From the NCBI RefSeq assembly GCF_002532075.1, contig NZ_LYXE01000063.1, positions 186,001 to 250,000 of the forward strand: a stretch of 64,000 nt of DNA, given 5' to 3'. Positions 53,864 to 62,819 of this stretch are shown here, piece after piece. How positions within the stretch are numbered: position 1 is the stretch's first letter; each line of letters starts with the position of its first letter. Made by a program: the position numbers and the translations under genes. This DNA comes from Candidatus Chloroploca asiatica. GTDB lineage: Bacteria; Chloroflexota; Chloroflexia; Chloroflexales; Chloroflexaceae. A model generated the notes under the pieces. It was given only the letters and a program-made list of their open reading frames with translations. It searched no databases and was not told the origin of the DNA.

Positions 53864-54961
53864 TTATTTCTTATAGCGCGGCTTATAGAACGGCATTTTC
53901 ACGGCACGCGCACGAACCGGTCGGTCGCGAATAATAACCTCGAAGGCACTACCTTCACTGCTGAGCGCTGTCGGCACCAGAGCGATGCCCAATGGCTTGC
54001 CGAGCGTTGGTGAAGGCATGCCAGTGGTCACAACACCGACAGGTTCCCCTTCCACCGAATGCACGGCATAGTCACCACGGGCAATGCCCTTGCCAACAAG
54101 CTCAAACCCGGTTAAACGACGAGATGGTCCGGCTTGCTTGATCGCGGCCAGCGCCTCACGCCCCACAAAATCACCCTTATCAAGCTTGACGACCCAACCA
54201 AGGCGGGCCTCGTACGGGTTGATCGTCGCGCTAATCTCGTGCCCATAGAGCGCAAGACACGGCTCAAAACGCAGGCTATCACGCGACCCAAGGCCACACG
54301 GCTTGACGTCACCAAGGGCCAGCAGGCGCTGCCACATCTCAGGCGCTGCACCCGCCGCAAAAAAGAGTTCGAAGCCATCTTCACCCGTATAACCGGTACG
54401 CGCAATCAGCGCCGTCTGACCAAAGACCGTCGTCAGCGCCACCCCGTGAAACGGCAGATGGGTCAGATCGTGGGTGGTTGAGTCTTCAGCCTGAGCAAGC
54501 AACTGCTCGGCGGCAGGCCCCTGCAGCGCGAGCATCGCCCAGCGCTCGGAACGATCTTCAAGCTCAACATCAAACCCGGCACTATGCTGCTGCAACCAGG
54601 CCCAATCCTTGTCGCGGTTCGACGCATTCACCACCACCATATATTCGTCAAGCAGGTGGTAGATGAAAATATCATCGACAATGCCACCGTCGGGCTGACA
54701 GAGCAAGCCATAATTGGCCTGGCCCAGCGTAATCGCGGCGACATTGCACGTCGCCACATATTGCAAAAAGGCCTCGGCCTGCGGCCCGCGCACCATAAAA
54801 CGCCCCATATGGCTGATATCAAAGAGACCCGCCCCCTGACGTACTGCCCTATGTTCATCAATAATCCCGCTATACTGTACCGGCATCTCCCAGCCGCCAA
54901 ACTCGACCATGCGGGCGCCCATGCCAACATGGGTTGCAAAAAGCGGCGTGCGTTTGAGCAT
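53864..54961 (-). CDS. gcvT: Aminomethyltransferase (glycine cleavage T protein)
   Basis: 365 residues. FDISHMGRFMVRGPQAEAFLQ and GYTGEDGFELFFA (in part) are T-protein blocks; LDKGDFVGREAL is a C-terminal motif. It transfers the methylene unit to tetrahydrofolate and releases ammonia. AAGGAAAG precedes the ATG. It follows the CpXC gene by 15 bases and leads gcvH by 9. Confidence 0.95.
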   Translation of the reverse strand: MLKRTPLFATHVGMGARMVEFGGWEMPVQYSGIIDEHRAVRQGAGLFDISHMGRFMVRGPQAEAFLQYVATCNVAAITLGQANYGLLCQPDGGIVDDIFIYHLLDEYMVVVNASNRDKDWAWLQQHSAGFDVELEDRSERWAMLALQGPAAEQLLAQAEDSTTHDLTHLPFHGVALTTVFGQTALIARTGYTGEDGFELFFAAGAAPEMWQRLLALGDVKPCGLGSRDSLRFEPCLALYGHEISATINPYEARLGWVVKLDKGDFVGREALAAIKQAGPSRRLTGFELVGKGIARGDYAVHSVEGEPVGVVTTGMPSPTLGKPLGIALVPTALSSEGSAFEVIIRDRPVRARAVKMPFYKPRYKK

Positions 54962-54976
54962 GGCATCTTTCCTTGC

Positions 54977-56209
54977 TTACGACGAATTCAGTCCCTTACG
55001 AACACGAAGCAACATCTCACGACACTCGACGGCATAACGGGCCAGGTCTTGATCATCAACGGCACGCGCCTCGGCGGCAAATTGCCAGAGCGCCTGCAAC
55101 GCAATCTCTTCGAGCAAAATCGGGTAGCGATCCAGTACCTGCGAAAGACCGTCAGCCCCATCGGCCAGCAAGAGTGCTTCCAGCGCTTCATCAAGCTCTC
55201 CGGATCCACCAGCAGCCTGCTCACGCACCTGGGCAAGCGCCTCACGACGATCTTCGAGCAGCTGCGCCAGGCGCTCGTGCTGATCATCAAGGGCCTGCTC
55301 TACTCGCTCTGCCAGCAATTGATCAACCTCTGGCTGCAACAACAGCGGATACTGCGCGGCAACCTGCGCAACTTCTGCGGCACTCTGGGTTTGCAATAAC
55401 GCCTGGAGCACCTCATCAGGCACGTAGGTGAGCAGAGCAGGGAGGACAGGCTCACCGGCAACCAGAGAAGGCGGCGGAGCAACGCTGAGGCGCTGACTCA
55501 TCCGGGCGAGCAAAGCCCGCGCTTCACGCAGGCTCTCGGCGATTTCGAAGGCGCGTTGATTGACGGCGACCTCAGCAAGTTCGTTGAGCACCGCATCAGT
55601 TGTCGGCTCAAAGAGGATGGGGTACTGTGCCACGACCTGCTCAAGTTCTTCGGCGCTATTAGCCCCCAACAACGCCTCGACCGCCATTAACAACGGAGGA
55701 ACTTCTTCCTCATCGGCTGGCGGGCGAACCTGCGCCGCCTCAACAGGTTCATGCACAGACGGCACAACAGGTGCCGCAGGCACATCTGAATCTGCGGGCG
55801 CTGGCCTAACCGGACGACGCTGCATCCGGCGCAACAGGTGGGCAATACCGGCCAGATCCTGAGCAATATCAACATCCGCCAGATAGGGGCGGCGCGCTTC
55901 TTCAGGCATCGAGCCAACAAGCACCGCATGCAACTCACGTGCCTGCTCACCCCAAGCATGCTCGGGCAAGCCCGGTGCAGGCGCAAAGATTACGCGGCGC
56001 GCCAGACCATCGTGAAAAAGTAACGGCGCACCGGCCGGACCACGCCGCTGGCACGCCGGACAGGTCACCAGATTGAGGGTACCCTCAAGCAACGCCTCGA
56101 CCGCTGCGGGCTCTTCCTGCGCATCTAGGATGAGCCAGACTGGTGCCTCGAAATCGGCACCACAGTCGGGGCACACAAACGCTTCAGGCTCTTGATAAGC
56201 AATGGGCAT
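54977..56209 (-). CDS. CpXC-domain protein
   Basis: 410 residues. Cys13, Cys16, Cys50 and Cys53 make the paired CPxC zinc-knuckle of the CpXC family. The rest is helical with three or more copies of a unit of the form 'L.....AEELEQVVAQYPILFEP' (near 180-200, 265-290 and 345-370), alternating with acidic and Gln-rich stretches. No enzyme motif is seen. It is the first gene of the strand run leading into gcvT. The function is unknown. Confidence 0.7.
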   Translation of the reverse strand: MPIAYQEPEAFVCPDCGADFEAPVWLILDAQEEPAAVEALLEGTLNLVTCPACQRRGPAGAPLLFHDGLARRVIFAPAPGLPEHAWGEQARELHAVLVGSMPEEARRPYLADVDIAQDLAGIAHLLRRMQRRPVRPAPADSDVPAAPVVPSVHEPVEAAQVRPPADEEEVPPLLMAVEALLGANSAEELEQVVAQYPILFEPTTDAVLNELAEVAVNQRAFEIAESLREARALLARMSQRLSVAPPPSLVAGEPVLPALLTYVPDEVLQALLQTQSAAEVAQVAAQYPLLLQPEVDQLLAERVEQALDDQHERLAQLLEDRREALAQVREQAAGGSGELDEALEALLLADGADGLSQVLDRYPILLEEIALQALWQFAAEARAVDDQDLARYAVECREMLLRVRKGLNSS

Positions 56210-56228
56210 AGAACTCTACGCTAAACAC

Positions 56229-56264
56229 ATAGAACAACTGGAGCACGCCTGTATGATGTTCTAT
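56229..56264. repeat. Inverted repeat ATAGAACA/TGTTCTAT
   Basis: Eight-base arms 56229-56236 and 56257-56264 are separated by 20 bases, between the minus-strand membrane-protein gene and the CpXC-gcv operon start. An operator for the gcv group is possible; not proven. Confidence 0.4.
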
Positions 56265-56292
56265 TGTACCATCACTCAGACGACTCTGTTAA
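56263..56292 (-). promoter_or_regulatory. Candidate promoter of the CpXC-gcv operon
   Basis: Leftward TTAACA (56292 to 56287), 18-base spacer and TACAAT (56268 to 56263). The -35 lies inside the 3' end of the upstream membrane-protein gene. The inverted repeat at 56229-56264 starts at the -10 box, which would suit a repressor. Confidence 0.45.
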
Positions 56293-57220
56293 GCTGAGCA
56301 GCGAGGTCTTCGCCACGTCGCGCAATGCGCCGCTGCTGGTAAAAGAGGGCCATCCAGATCGGCAACAGCGGCATCGCCGCCGCCAGACCCGTGACCCAGG
56401 CCGCCGCCGTGATCGCCTGGGCCACCGCCGACTCTTCGCCCAGTAAAAAGAAGGTCGGCAAGGGAACCAACACCCCGATCGCCAGGGTGGTCGCCAACGC
56501 GGCCGCCCCAAAGACCAAGCTCGCACAGAAAAACATCAACAGGTTCTGCCCCAACCGATAGGTCACCAGATCGAGGCTCCGCTGCATCGCGGCACGTACC
56601 CCAATCTGATCCTGCACAAACGGCTGCAAGGCATAGATCGCACTGCTATAGACCGCCCCGTTCGCAACGAGGCTCACCACATAACTGGCGATAAAGATGA
56701 GCACAACCACAATCACTAGCAACCCAGCCGTCGCCTGCTCAATAGCTCCCCCGCCAAGCGGCAAGGCCGTCGCCGCGATAATGCCAACAAAGACGACAAG
56801 GTAGGCAAGAAAGATGCACGCCAGGCTTGCAATGCTCATCATCGTACTCGCGACCACCAGAAAAAGCGTGCCATAACAGCCCATCCCGGCCAGATGCCGC
56901 GGCTTAATCGTCAGCGCAGCACGCAGACGTACCGGCTCACCTGCAACCGCCATCACCGCCGCACGACTCAGGGCCCCCATAATATAAAAGCTCAGCGGGA
57001 GGGTGAGAAGAAGGCCGCCAAGAATGAGCAACACGACAACCGACTCACTCACGCGATCCGCTAACAAGAACAGGCCAAACAGCGCCGCCCCCAGGGGCAA
57101 AGCAAGCATGCCAACCAGCAAGAGAAACCGCGTCAAATGACGCCGGTAGAGCCGCAACCCCGCGTCAAGCAACTCAAGAAGAGGGGTAATATGCTGTTGT
57201 AGCCGCAGGAATTGTTGCAT
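56276..57220 (-). CDS. Multi-pass membrane protein, GPDPase-membrane-domain-like
   Basis: 314 residues from the ATG at 57220; a TTG at 57235 would add five residues. Six hydrophobic segments lie at about 35-60, 65-90, 120-160, 175-200, 225-260 and 270-290. The pattern with RAALTIKPRHLAGM and AMQRSLDLVTYRL resembles the glycerophosphodiester phosphodiesterase membrane-domain group. No catalytic domain is attached. The function is unknown. Confidence 0.6.
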   Translation of the reverse strand: MQQFLRLQQHITPLLELLDAGLRLYRRHLTRFLLLVGMLALPLGAALFGLFLLADRVSESVVVLLILGGLLLTLPLSFYIMGALSRAAVMAVAGEPVRLRAALTIKPRHLAGMGCYGTLFLVVASTMMSIASLACIFLAYLVVFVGIIAATALPLGGGAIEQATAGLLVIVVVLIFIASYVVSLVANGAVYSSAIYALQPFVQDQIGVRAAMQRSLDLVTYRLGQNLLMFFCASLVFGAAALATTLAIGVLVPLPTFFLLGEESAVAQAITAAAWVTGLAAAMPLLPIWMALFYQQRRIARRGEDLAAQLNRVV

Positions 57221-57252
57221 CAAAATGATATCCAAGCCTATCTGAACTGACG

Positions 57253-57266
57253 TATAATGAATTATA
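57253..57266. promoter_or_regulatory. Facing TATAAT boxes in the divergent gap
   Basis: TATAAT reads rightward at 57253-57258 and leftward at 57266 to 57261. Neither has a convincing -35 at the usual distance. They could serve the two divergent genes. Confidence 0.3.
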
Positions 57267-57336
57267 ACATTCTGTATCGATGACAGCTTCGGTGTCGTTC
57301 TGCCCTGCTGATCGTCTTTGTCTGGAGATCCATACT

Positions 57337-58305
57337 ATGCCTACACGCGATGAGTGGAATGCCATTCTCGAGCACGAACTTCCTCCGCAATCAACCTATA
57401 TTGCCCGTAATCGAGCCATTACTGCCTGTTATGCCGGGTGGTATCTGCAAGAGCCGTGGCTCTTCAAATGGGCTGGTATGGCAGCGTTTGCCTCCTTCCA
57501 GGTAGGTGTCGGCCTCGCAATGGTCGAGTTGCTCCTTGCCCCACACAAGGCTGTGCGCGTCGAAGAGGCGCTCGCGAGCGGCCAGTCAGGAGCCAATAAC
57601 GAGATGGCAGCACGGGTCTTCAAGCTGATGCTCTCACTTCCGCTGGCTCTCCACGATGCCGCCACCCGCCCCCTGCTGCTCGCTGACCTCGAACTGGTCA
57701 AGCAGGCTAACGACGCCATCTTCAACGATATTGGCTGGGCCCACCTGGCCTATCTCTACGGGGGCCTGGATACCGTGGAGGCGAATCTTACGTCAAGTGA
57801 TCAATCCGGGTTGCGCGAGGCGTTCCGGATGCTCGATGCAGGGGTTCACTTGCTCTGCAAACCAGAGGAGTATCAGGCAGGCCTCGCCCTGATCAACCAG
57901 GCGGCGGTGACAATGCTGCGCCACGAGCAAATGACCGTCTTGCCCCGGTATATGGAAAAGATGTCGGATCTGGGGCGACGCATTGCTTCACTTGGTTCGT
58001 GGCTCGACTTTGAAGGCGGCACCAGTCTGGAAAGCCAGGCCTCGTTCACGTTCTATTATGGGCCGCTCGCGGTGCTCACCGGAACACGCAGTGTCACCAA
58101 TGCCGCCGACCGCTGGCAGTGGATCGAGCAGGATGTCTTGCCTAAATGGGCCAAGGTTAATGCGACCTATGACGAAGGCACACCGATGCACAACCGCCTG
58201 ATCAGCCTTGCCCACGAAACCCCGACCATGCTCCAGCAGACGGCTGGCTTGATGAACCGGTTCTATCCGGCGCTCACGTTACAAGCATCGTCACCAGTCG
58301 CGTGA
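57337..58305 (+). CDS. Protein of unknown function upstream of an M16 protease
   Basis: 322 residues from the ATG at 57337, with GGAG about ten bases upstream; a longer frame back to 57280 is less likely. It is soluble and mostly helical, with an apolar segment near 45-65 (FKWAGMAAFASFQVGVGLAMVEL) that is probably not a membrane span. The RNRAITACYAGWY pattern recalls DUF2515-type proteins, but this is weak. It is followed 30 bases later by the M16C protease gene. Confidence 0.6.
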   Translation: MPTRDEWNAILEHELPPQSTYIARNRAITACYAGWYLQEPWLFKWAGMAAFASFQVGVGLAMVELLLAPHKAVRVEEALASGQSGANNEMAARVFKLMLSLPLALHDAATRPLLLADLELVKQANDAIFNDIGWAHLAYLYGGLDTVEANLTSSDQSGLREAFRMLDAGVHLLCKPEEYQAGLALINQAAVTMLRHEQMTVLPRYMEKMSDLGRRIASLGSWLDFEGGTSLESQASFTFYYGPLAVLTGTRSVTNAADRWQWIEQDVLPKWAKVNATYDEGTPMHNRLISLAHETPTMLQQTAGLMNRFYPALTLQASSPVA

Positions 58306-58335
58306 AACTGATTCTTGTGTTTGATGGAGGTTGCA

Positions 58336-61254
58336 ATGACGCGTAGCCACGATTTTGAATTGCTCCGCGATGAGCAGATCACCGAACTGAATACCCGCGC
58401 CCGGCTGTATCGCCACACGCGCACCGGGGCCGAACTGCTCTCGCTCGAGTGCGATGATGAAAATAAATGTTTTGGTATCACCTTTCGTACGCCGCCCTCC
58501 GATCATACCGGCATTGCCCATATCCTCGAACATTCTGTGCTCTGTGGCTCACGCAAGTATCCCGTCAAGAAGCCCTTCTTTGAGTTAATCAAGAGTTCAG
58601 TCAAGACCTTCCTCAATGCGATGACCTACCCGGATAAGACGACCTATCCCGTCGCATCAACGAATCTTGCCGATTTTTATCATCTCGTTGATGTCTATCT
58701 TGATGCGGTCTTTTTCCCGCGCATCACGCCCGAAGTGCTCAAGCAGGAGGGTTGGCACTACGAACTGACCCGCAAAGATGAGCCGCTCTCTTTCCACGGG
58801 GTGGTCTTTAACGAGATGAAGGGGCAGTATTCGTCACCTGATTATCTGCTCTATCGCACCAGTCAGGCCGCGCTCTTCCCCGCGACAACCTATGGCATGG
58901 CCTCGGGAGGCGATCCAAAATACATTCCCGATCTCACCTTTGAGGCATTCCAAAACTTCCACACGACGCTCTACCATCCTTCCAATGCACGGATCTATTT
59001 TTATGGTGATGACGATCCCGAGCGCCGCCTCGAACTGCTTGACGAGTACCTCGCGCAGTTCGACGCTCTGCCGATCCCATCCGACGTGGCCCTGCAACCT
59101 CGCTTCCCCGAGCCTCGCATTGTCGAAGAGACCTATACGGCGCCCTCTGAAGAGAGTGGCAAGAAGGGGATGGTGACGATCAACTGGATGATCGGTGAAG
59201 AAGACGACGAAACCCGTGTCCTCGCGATGGCAATCCTGAGCTATCTGTTGCTCGGCACGCCAGCCGCACCGCTCTACAAGGCGCTAACTGACTCGGGCCT
59301 CGGTGATAGCCTGACCGGCGGCGGCTATAACGATGGGCTACGGCAACACACCTTTTCGGTGGGGCTCAAAGGCATTGATCCGACCGATGCACCGGCCATC
59401 GAGGATCTCGTTCTGACCACGTTGCAGCGCCTGGCCGACGAAGGCTTTGATGCCGACCAATTGGCCTCTGCACTCAACACGGTCGAGTTTTCGCTGCGTG
59501 AGAATAATACCGGCGGCTTCCCTCGCGGGCTGAGCATCATGCTCCGGGCGCTCGATACCTGGCTCTACGATGGCGACCCGCTGGCCCCGCTGCGCTTCGA
59601 GACACCGCTGGCAACGATCAAGGCTGCCCTGACCAACGGCGAACGAATTTTCGAAGATCTGATCCGGCGCACCCTGCTCGAAAATACGCACCGGGTACGC
59701 GTGATGCTGCGCCCCGATCCCGAACAGGCAGCCCGCGATGCGGCCGAAGAACGCGCTCGGCTCGATGCCGTCCAAGCGACCCTGAACGACCAGGAGCTTG
59801 AACAAATTATTGCCGACACCCAGGCCTTGAAGATCATGCAAGAGACCCCGGATCGCCCCGAAGATCTCGCCCGGATTCCTACGCTGACCCTGGGCGACCT
59901 CGATCGTCAGGGCAAGACACTTCCAACGGTACAACTGATCAGCGGTGAAGTGCCCCTGCTCTATCACGATCTCTTTACCAACGGCATCGTCTATCTCGAT
60001 CTCGTCTTTGATCTGCGGGCCGTTCCGGCGCACCTGCTCGGCTATGTTCCGCTCTTCGCCCGCGCCCTGACCGAGATGGGCACCGCCAACGAGGATTTTG
60101 TGCGCCTTGTGCAGCGCATCGGGCGCGACACCGGTGGCATCTATGCCTCAACAAGCACCTCCACCCATCTCCAGACCGGCGAACCACTGGGGCACTTCGT
60201 GATCCGGGGCAAGGCGACCGTCGCCCAGACCGAGGCGATGCTCGCCCTGATGCGCGACATCCTGCTGACCGTCAACCTCAATGACCGTGAGCGGTTCCGC
60301 CAGATCGCCACCCGCAGCCGGGCTATGCGTGAATCAGCCCTTGTGCCAAGTGGCAATGCCTTCGCCCGCAAGCGCATCCTCGCTCGACTCGCCCCCGCCG
60401 AATGGGCCGACGAGCAACTCGGTGGCATCAGCGCCCTCTTCTTTGTCCGTCAACTGGTGCAACGCATCGACGAGGACTGGCCGGGTGTCCTCGCCGATCT
60501 CGAACTGATCCGCACCAGCCTGATCAATCGCAGCACGATGGTGGCGAATCTGACGCTCGACGAAGCCAATCAGCGCCAGGTGGCACCGGCCCTCGCCGCC
60601 TTCCTCGGCGCATTGCCTTCCACCCCGTACGAACCATCCCCGTGGCCGATCACCGAGCCAGGCCCCGGTGAAGGCCTGATCGTCCCCGCGAAAGTCAATT
60701 ATGTCGCCAAAGCTGCAAGCCTCTACCCGTTGGGTCTCAAGGTTAGTGGGGCCGCAAGTGCCATCACCCGCTTCTTGAATATCGGCTACTACCTCGAAAA
60801 AGTGCGTGTTCAAGGCGGTGCCTATGGGGTCGGAGCCAGTTTTGAACGGAGTACGGGCATCTTCGGGGCTGTCTCATATCGTGACCCGCATCTGCTCAAA
60901 ACCCTTGCCGTCTATGACCGGGCCGGCGACTATCTGCGCACGGTAGCAATGGATGCAACGGCGATCGAACGCAGCATCATCGGAACCATTGGCGACATCG
61001 ACGGCTACCAACTGCCCGACGCCAAAGGCTACACCGCTATGATGCGCCACCTCAACGGCATTACCGACGCCTACCGTCAAAATCTGCGCGAACAGATCCT
61101 CGACGCGACCGAAGCCGACTTCCGTGCCTTCGCCGAGATCCTCGACACCGTGCGAGATCATGGTATCATTGCCGTCGTTGGTTCCGCCGAGGCGATCGCC
61201 ACCGCTAACCGCGAGCACCCCGGATTACTCAATCCGGTGAACGTGATGGGCTAG
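58336..61254 (+). CDS. M16C peptidase (presequence protease / insulinase-like)
   Basis: 972 residues from the ATG at 58336 (GGAGG five bases upstream). The HXXEH zinc motif is HILEH (62-66), with the second Glu of the site expected about 75 residues later. Length and the LEHSVLCGSRKYPVKKPFFEL context fit M16C enzymes such as presequence protease PreP, which degrade short peptides in a closed chamber. A C-terminal M16C-associated domain follows. The small number of Cys residues does not suggest redox control. Its substrate is unknown. Confidence 0.92.
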   Translation: MTRSHDFELLRDEQITELNTRARLYRHTRTGAELLSLECDDENKCFGITFRTPPSDHTGIAHILEHSVLCGSRKYPVKKPFFELIKSSVKTFLNAMTYPDKTTYPVASTNLADFYHLVDVYLDAVFFPRITPEVLKQEGWHYELTRKDEPLSFHGVVFNEMKGQYSSPDYLLYRTSQAALFPATTYGMASGGDPKYIPDLTFEAFQNFHTTLYHPSNARIYFYGDDDPERRLELLDEYLAQFDALPIPSDVALQPRFPEPRIVEETYTAPSEESGKKGMVTINWMIGEEDDETRVLAMAILSYLLLGTPAAPLYKALTDSGLGDSLTGGGYNDGLRQHTFSVGLKGIDPTDAPAIEDLVLTTLQRLADEGFDADQLASALNTVEFSLRENNTGGFPRGLSIMLRALDTWLYDGDPLAPLRFETPLATIKAALTNGERIFEDLIRRTLLENTHRVRVMLRPDPEQAARDAAEERARLDAVQATLNDQELEQIIADTQALKIMQETPDRPEDLARIPTLTLGDLDRQGKTLPTVQLISGEVPLLYHDLFTNGIVYLDLVFDLRAVPAHLLGYVPLFARALTEMGTANEDFVRLVQRIGRDTGGIYASTSTSTHLQTGEPLGHFVIRGKATVAQTEAMLALMRDILLTVNLNDRERFRQIATRSRAMRESALVPSGNAFARKRILARLAPAEWADEQLGGISALFFVRQLVQRIDEDWPGVLADLELIRTSLINRSTMVANLTLDEANQRQVAPALAAFLGALPSTPYEPSPWPITEPGPGEGLIVPAKVNYVAKAASLYPLGLKVSGAASAITRFLNIGYYLEKVRVQGGAYGVGASFERSTGIFGAVSYRDPHLLKTLAVYDRAGDYLRTVAMDATAIERSIIGTIGDIDGYQLPDAKGYTAMMRHLNGITDAYRQNLREQILDATEADFRAFAEILDTVRDHGIIAVVGSAEAIATANREHPGLLNPVNVMG

Positions 61255-61265
61255 GGGTGCTTTCT

Positions 61266-61281
61266 GGGGTCCTGCGGCCCC
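61266..61281. repeat. Short GGGGTCC-TGC-GGCCCC hairpin
   Basis: It lies 12 bases after the M16C stop and belongs to the recurrent GGCC-TGC module. The inverse form is at 61340-61357, so the large palindrome at 61291-61331 is flanked by two related elements. Confidence 0.6.
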
Positions 61282-61290
61282 GCGGAAAGA

Positions 61291-61331
61291 TCTGGCGCAA
61301 GATGCCAACGTTGCTGGCATCTTGCGCCAGA
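61291..61331. repeat. 17-bp perfect palindrome after the M16C gene
   Basis: Arms 61291-61307 and 61315-61331 match exactly around seven bases (ACGTTGC). Between two plus-strand genes, so a terminator for the protease gene is the simplest reading. Confidence 0.85.
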
Positions 61332-61339
61332 AACATGAT

Positions 61340-61357
61340 GGGGTCGTAGCCTCCCAA
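61340..61357. repeat. Inverted copy of the GGCC-TAC module
   Basis: Read on the minus strand, TTGGGAGGCTACGACCCC resembles TTGGGGGCC-TAC-GGTCCCC at 49775. It faces the related element at 61266-61281 across the 61291-61331 palindrome. Confidence 0.45.
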
Positions 61358-61406
61358 GGATGTCGCTCGTGCTGGGGGTTCATGCATCTGAGCAGAAAGA
61401 GTCGCT

Positions 61407-62762
61407 ATGAGTGCCGAGCAAACGGCCACAACCGAGTATCCCATTGATGATCGACGTGAACTGGTTGGCTGGTATTTTTATGACTGGGCCAACTCGACCT
61501 TTTCGACCACGGTGGTGACAGTCTTTCTTGGCCCCTATCTTACCTCGATTGCTCGGGCCGCAGCCGATGCCGATGGAATGATCTATCCGCTCGGTATTCC
61601 AGTCGCAGCAGGTTCCTATTTCGCCTATATCGTCTCGCTCTCAGTGCTCCTCCAGGTCTTCTTCCTGCCCATCCTCGGGGCTATTGCTGACTACTCGCGT
61701 GCCAAAAAGCTCATGCTCGGGATCTTTGCCTATATCGGGGCCTTTGCCACGATGGGCATGTTTTTTCTTCAGGGCGAACGCTATATCCTTGGCGGCTCGC
61801 TCTTTTTGATCGCCAATCTCGCTTTTGGTGCTTCCATTGTCTTCTACAATGCCTTCTTGCCCGAAATTGCTAGCCCCGATAACCGCGACCGGGCCTCGTC
61901 ACGGGGTTGGGCCATGGGCTACCTTGGCGGCGGCTTGCTCTTGTTCCTGAATCTGATCCTCTTTACCAATGCCGCGGCTCTGGGTATCGATGAAGGCACA
62001 GCAGTCCGCATCTGTATCACCTCCGCAGGTCTCTGGTGGGCTATCTTTACGATTTTGCCTCTGATTCGCTTGCGTACCCGGGGTGCCATCAAGCGCCTGC
62101 CCCCGGGCGAGCGCTACCTGACGATTGGCTTCAAGCAACTGGCCCATACGTTTAGCCAGATGCGGCACTATCGCCAGACACTGCTCTTTTTGCTGGCCTA
62201 CCTGCTCTATAACGATGGCATTCAGGCCGTCATTGCGCTGGCTGCCCTCTTTGGAGCCGAAGAGCTCGGTATGCCCCAGGGCGTGATCATTCAGGCGATC
62301 CTGATGGTGCAGTTTGTCGCCTTTTTTGGTGCCCTCGCTTTTGGCTGGCTGGCGCAGCGGATCGGCACCAAGAGGGCGATTATGCTCAGTCTTGTAATCT
62401 GGACGGTGGTGGTCACCTATAGTTATGTGATGCCCGCAGGGGTGCCAGCTCAATTTTTCTTGCTTGCCGCAGCGATTGCCGTCGTTCTCGGGGGCAGTCA
62501 GGCGCTCAGTCGTTCGCTCTTTTCGCTCATGATCCCGAAGGGGCAGGAAGCCGAATATTTCAGCATTTACGAGATCAGCGAACGTGGCACGAGCTGGCTC
62601 GCCCCGCTCTTGTTTGGCCTCGCCTTCCAAATGACGGGCAGTTACCGCATTGCGCTCATCTCGCTGATGGTCTTCTTCATTGCCGGCATTGTCTTGCTCT
62701 TCTTTGTCAATGTCCGTCGTGCGATCGAAGAAGTGGGCAATGAAGCCCCAGCCCTGGTGTAA
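61407..62762 (+). CDS. MFS permease, UMF1/Atg22-like
   Basis: 451 residues with about 12 membrane helices. ELVGWYFYDWANSTFSTTVVT at the N terminus (in part) is the signature start of UMF1-family permeases, and GGSQALSRSLFSLMIPKGQEAEYFSIYEISERG near 370-400 is the later conserved block (in part). Substrate unknown; amino-acid or peptide efflux is reported for the eukaryotic Atg22 relatives. The next hairpin (62770-62812) ends it. Confidence 0.87.
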   Translation: MSAEQTATTEYPIDDRRELVGWYFYDWANSTFSTTVVTVFLGPYLTSIARAAADADGMIYPLGIPVAAGSYFAYIVSLSVLLQVFFLPILGAIADYSRAKKLMLGIFAYIGAFATMGMFFLQGERYILGGSLFLIANLAFGASIVFYNAFLPEIASPDNRDRASSRGWAMGYLGGGLLLFLNLILFTNAAALGIDEGTAVRICITSAGLWWAIFTILPLIRLRTRGAIKRLPPGERYLTIGFKQLAHTFSQMRHYRQTLLFLLAYLLYNDGIQAVIALAALFGAEELGMPQGVIIQAILMVQFVAFFGALAFGWLAQRIGTKRAIMLSLVIWTVVVTYSYVMPAGVPAQFFLLAAAIAVVLGGSQALSRSLFSLMIPKGQEAEYFSIYEISERGTSWLAPLLFGLAFQMTGSYRIALISLMVFFIAGIVLLFFVNVRRAIEEVGNEAPALV

Positions 62763-62769
62763 GAATCTT

Positions 62770-62812
62770 TCGTGCCCCCCAAACCCGCTGCGCGGGTTTG
62801 GGGGGCACGAAG
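62770..62812. terminator. Perfect 20-bp hairpin with TGC loop between convergent genes
   Basis: Arms 62770-62789 and 62793-62812 match exactly. It lies 7 bases after the UMF1 stop and 7 bases before the end of the minus-strand small gene, as expected for a bidirectional terminator. No T-run follows. Confidence 0.85.
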
Positions 62813-62819
62813 AATGAAC

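Noticed and set aside
56210-56275. Glycine riboswitch ahead of the gcv operon
   Set aside because: The leader is only about 55 bases and lacks the paired aptamer layout; the inverted repeat there is a better candidate control site.
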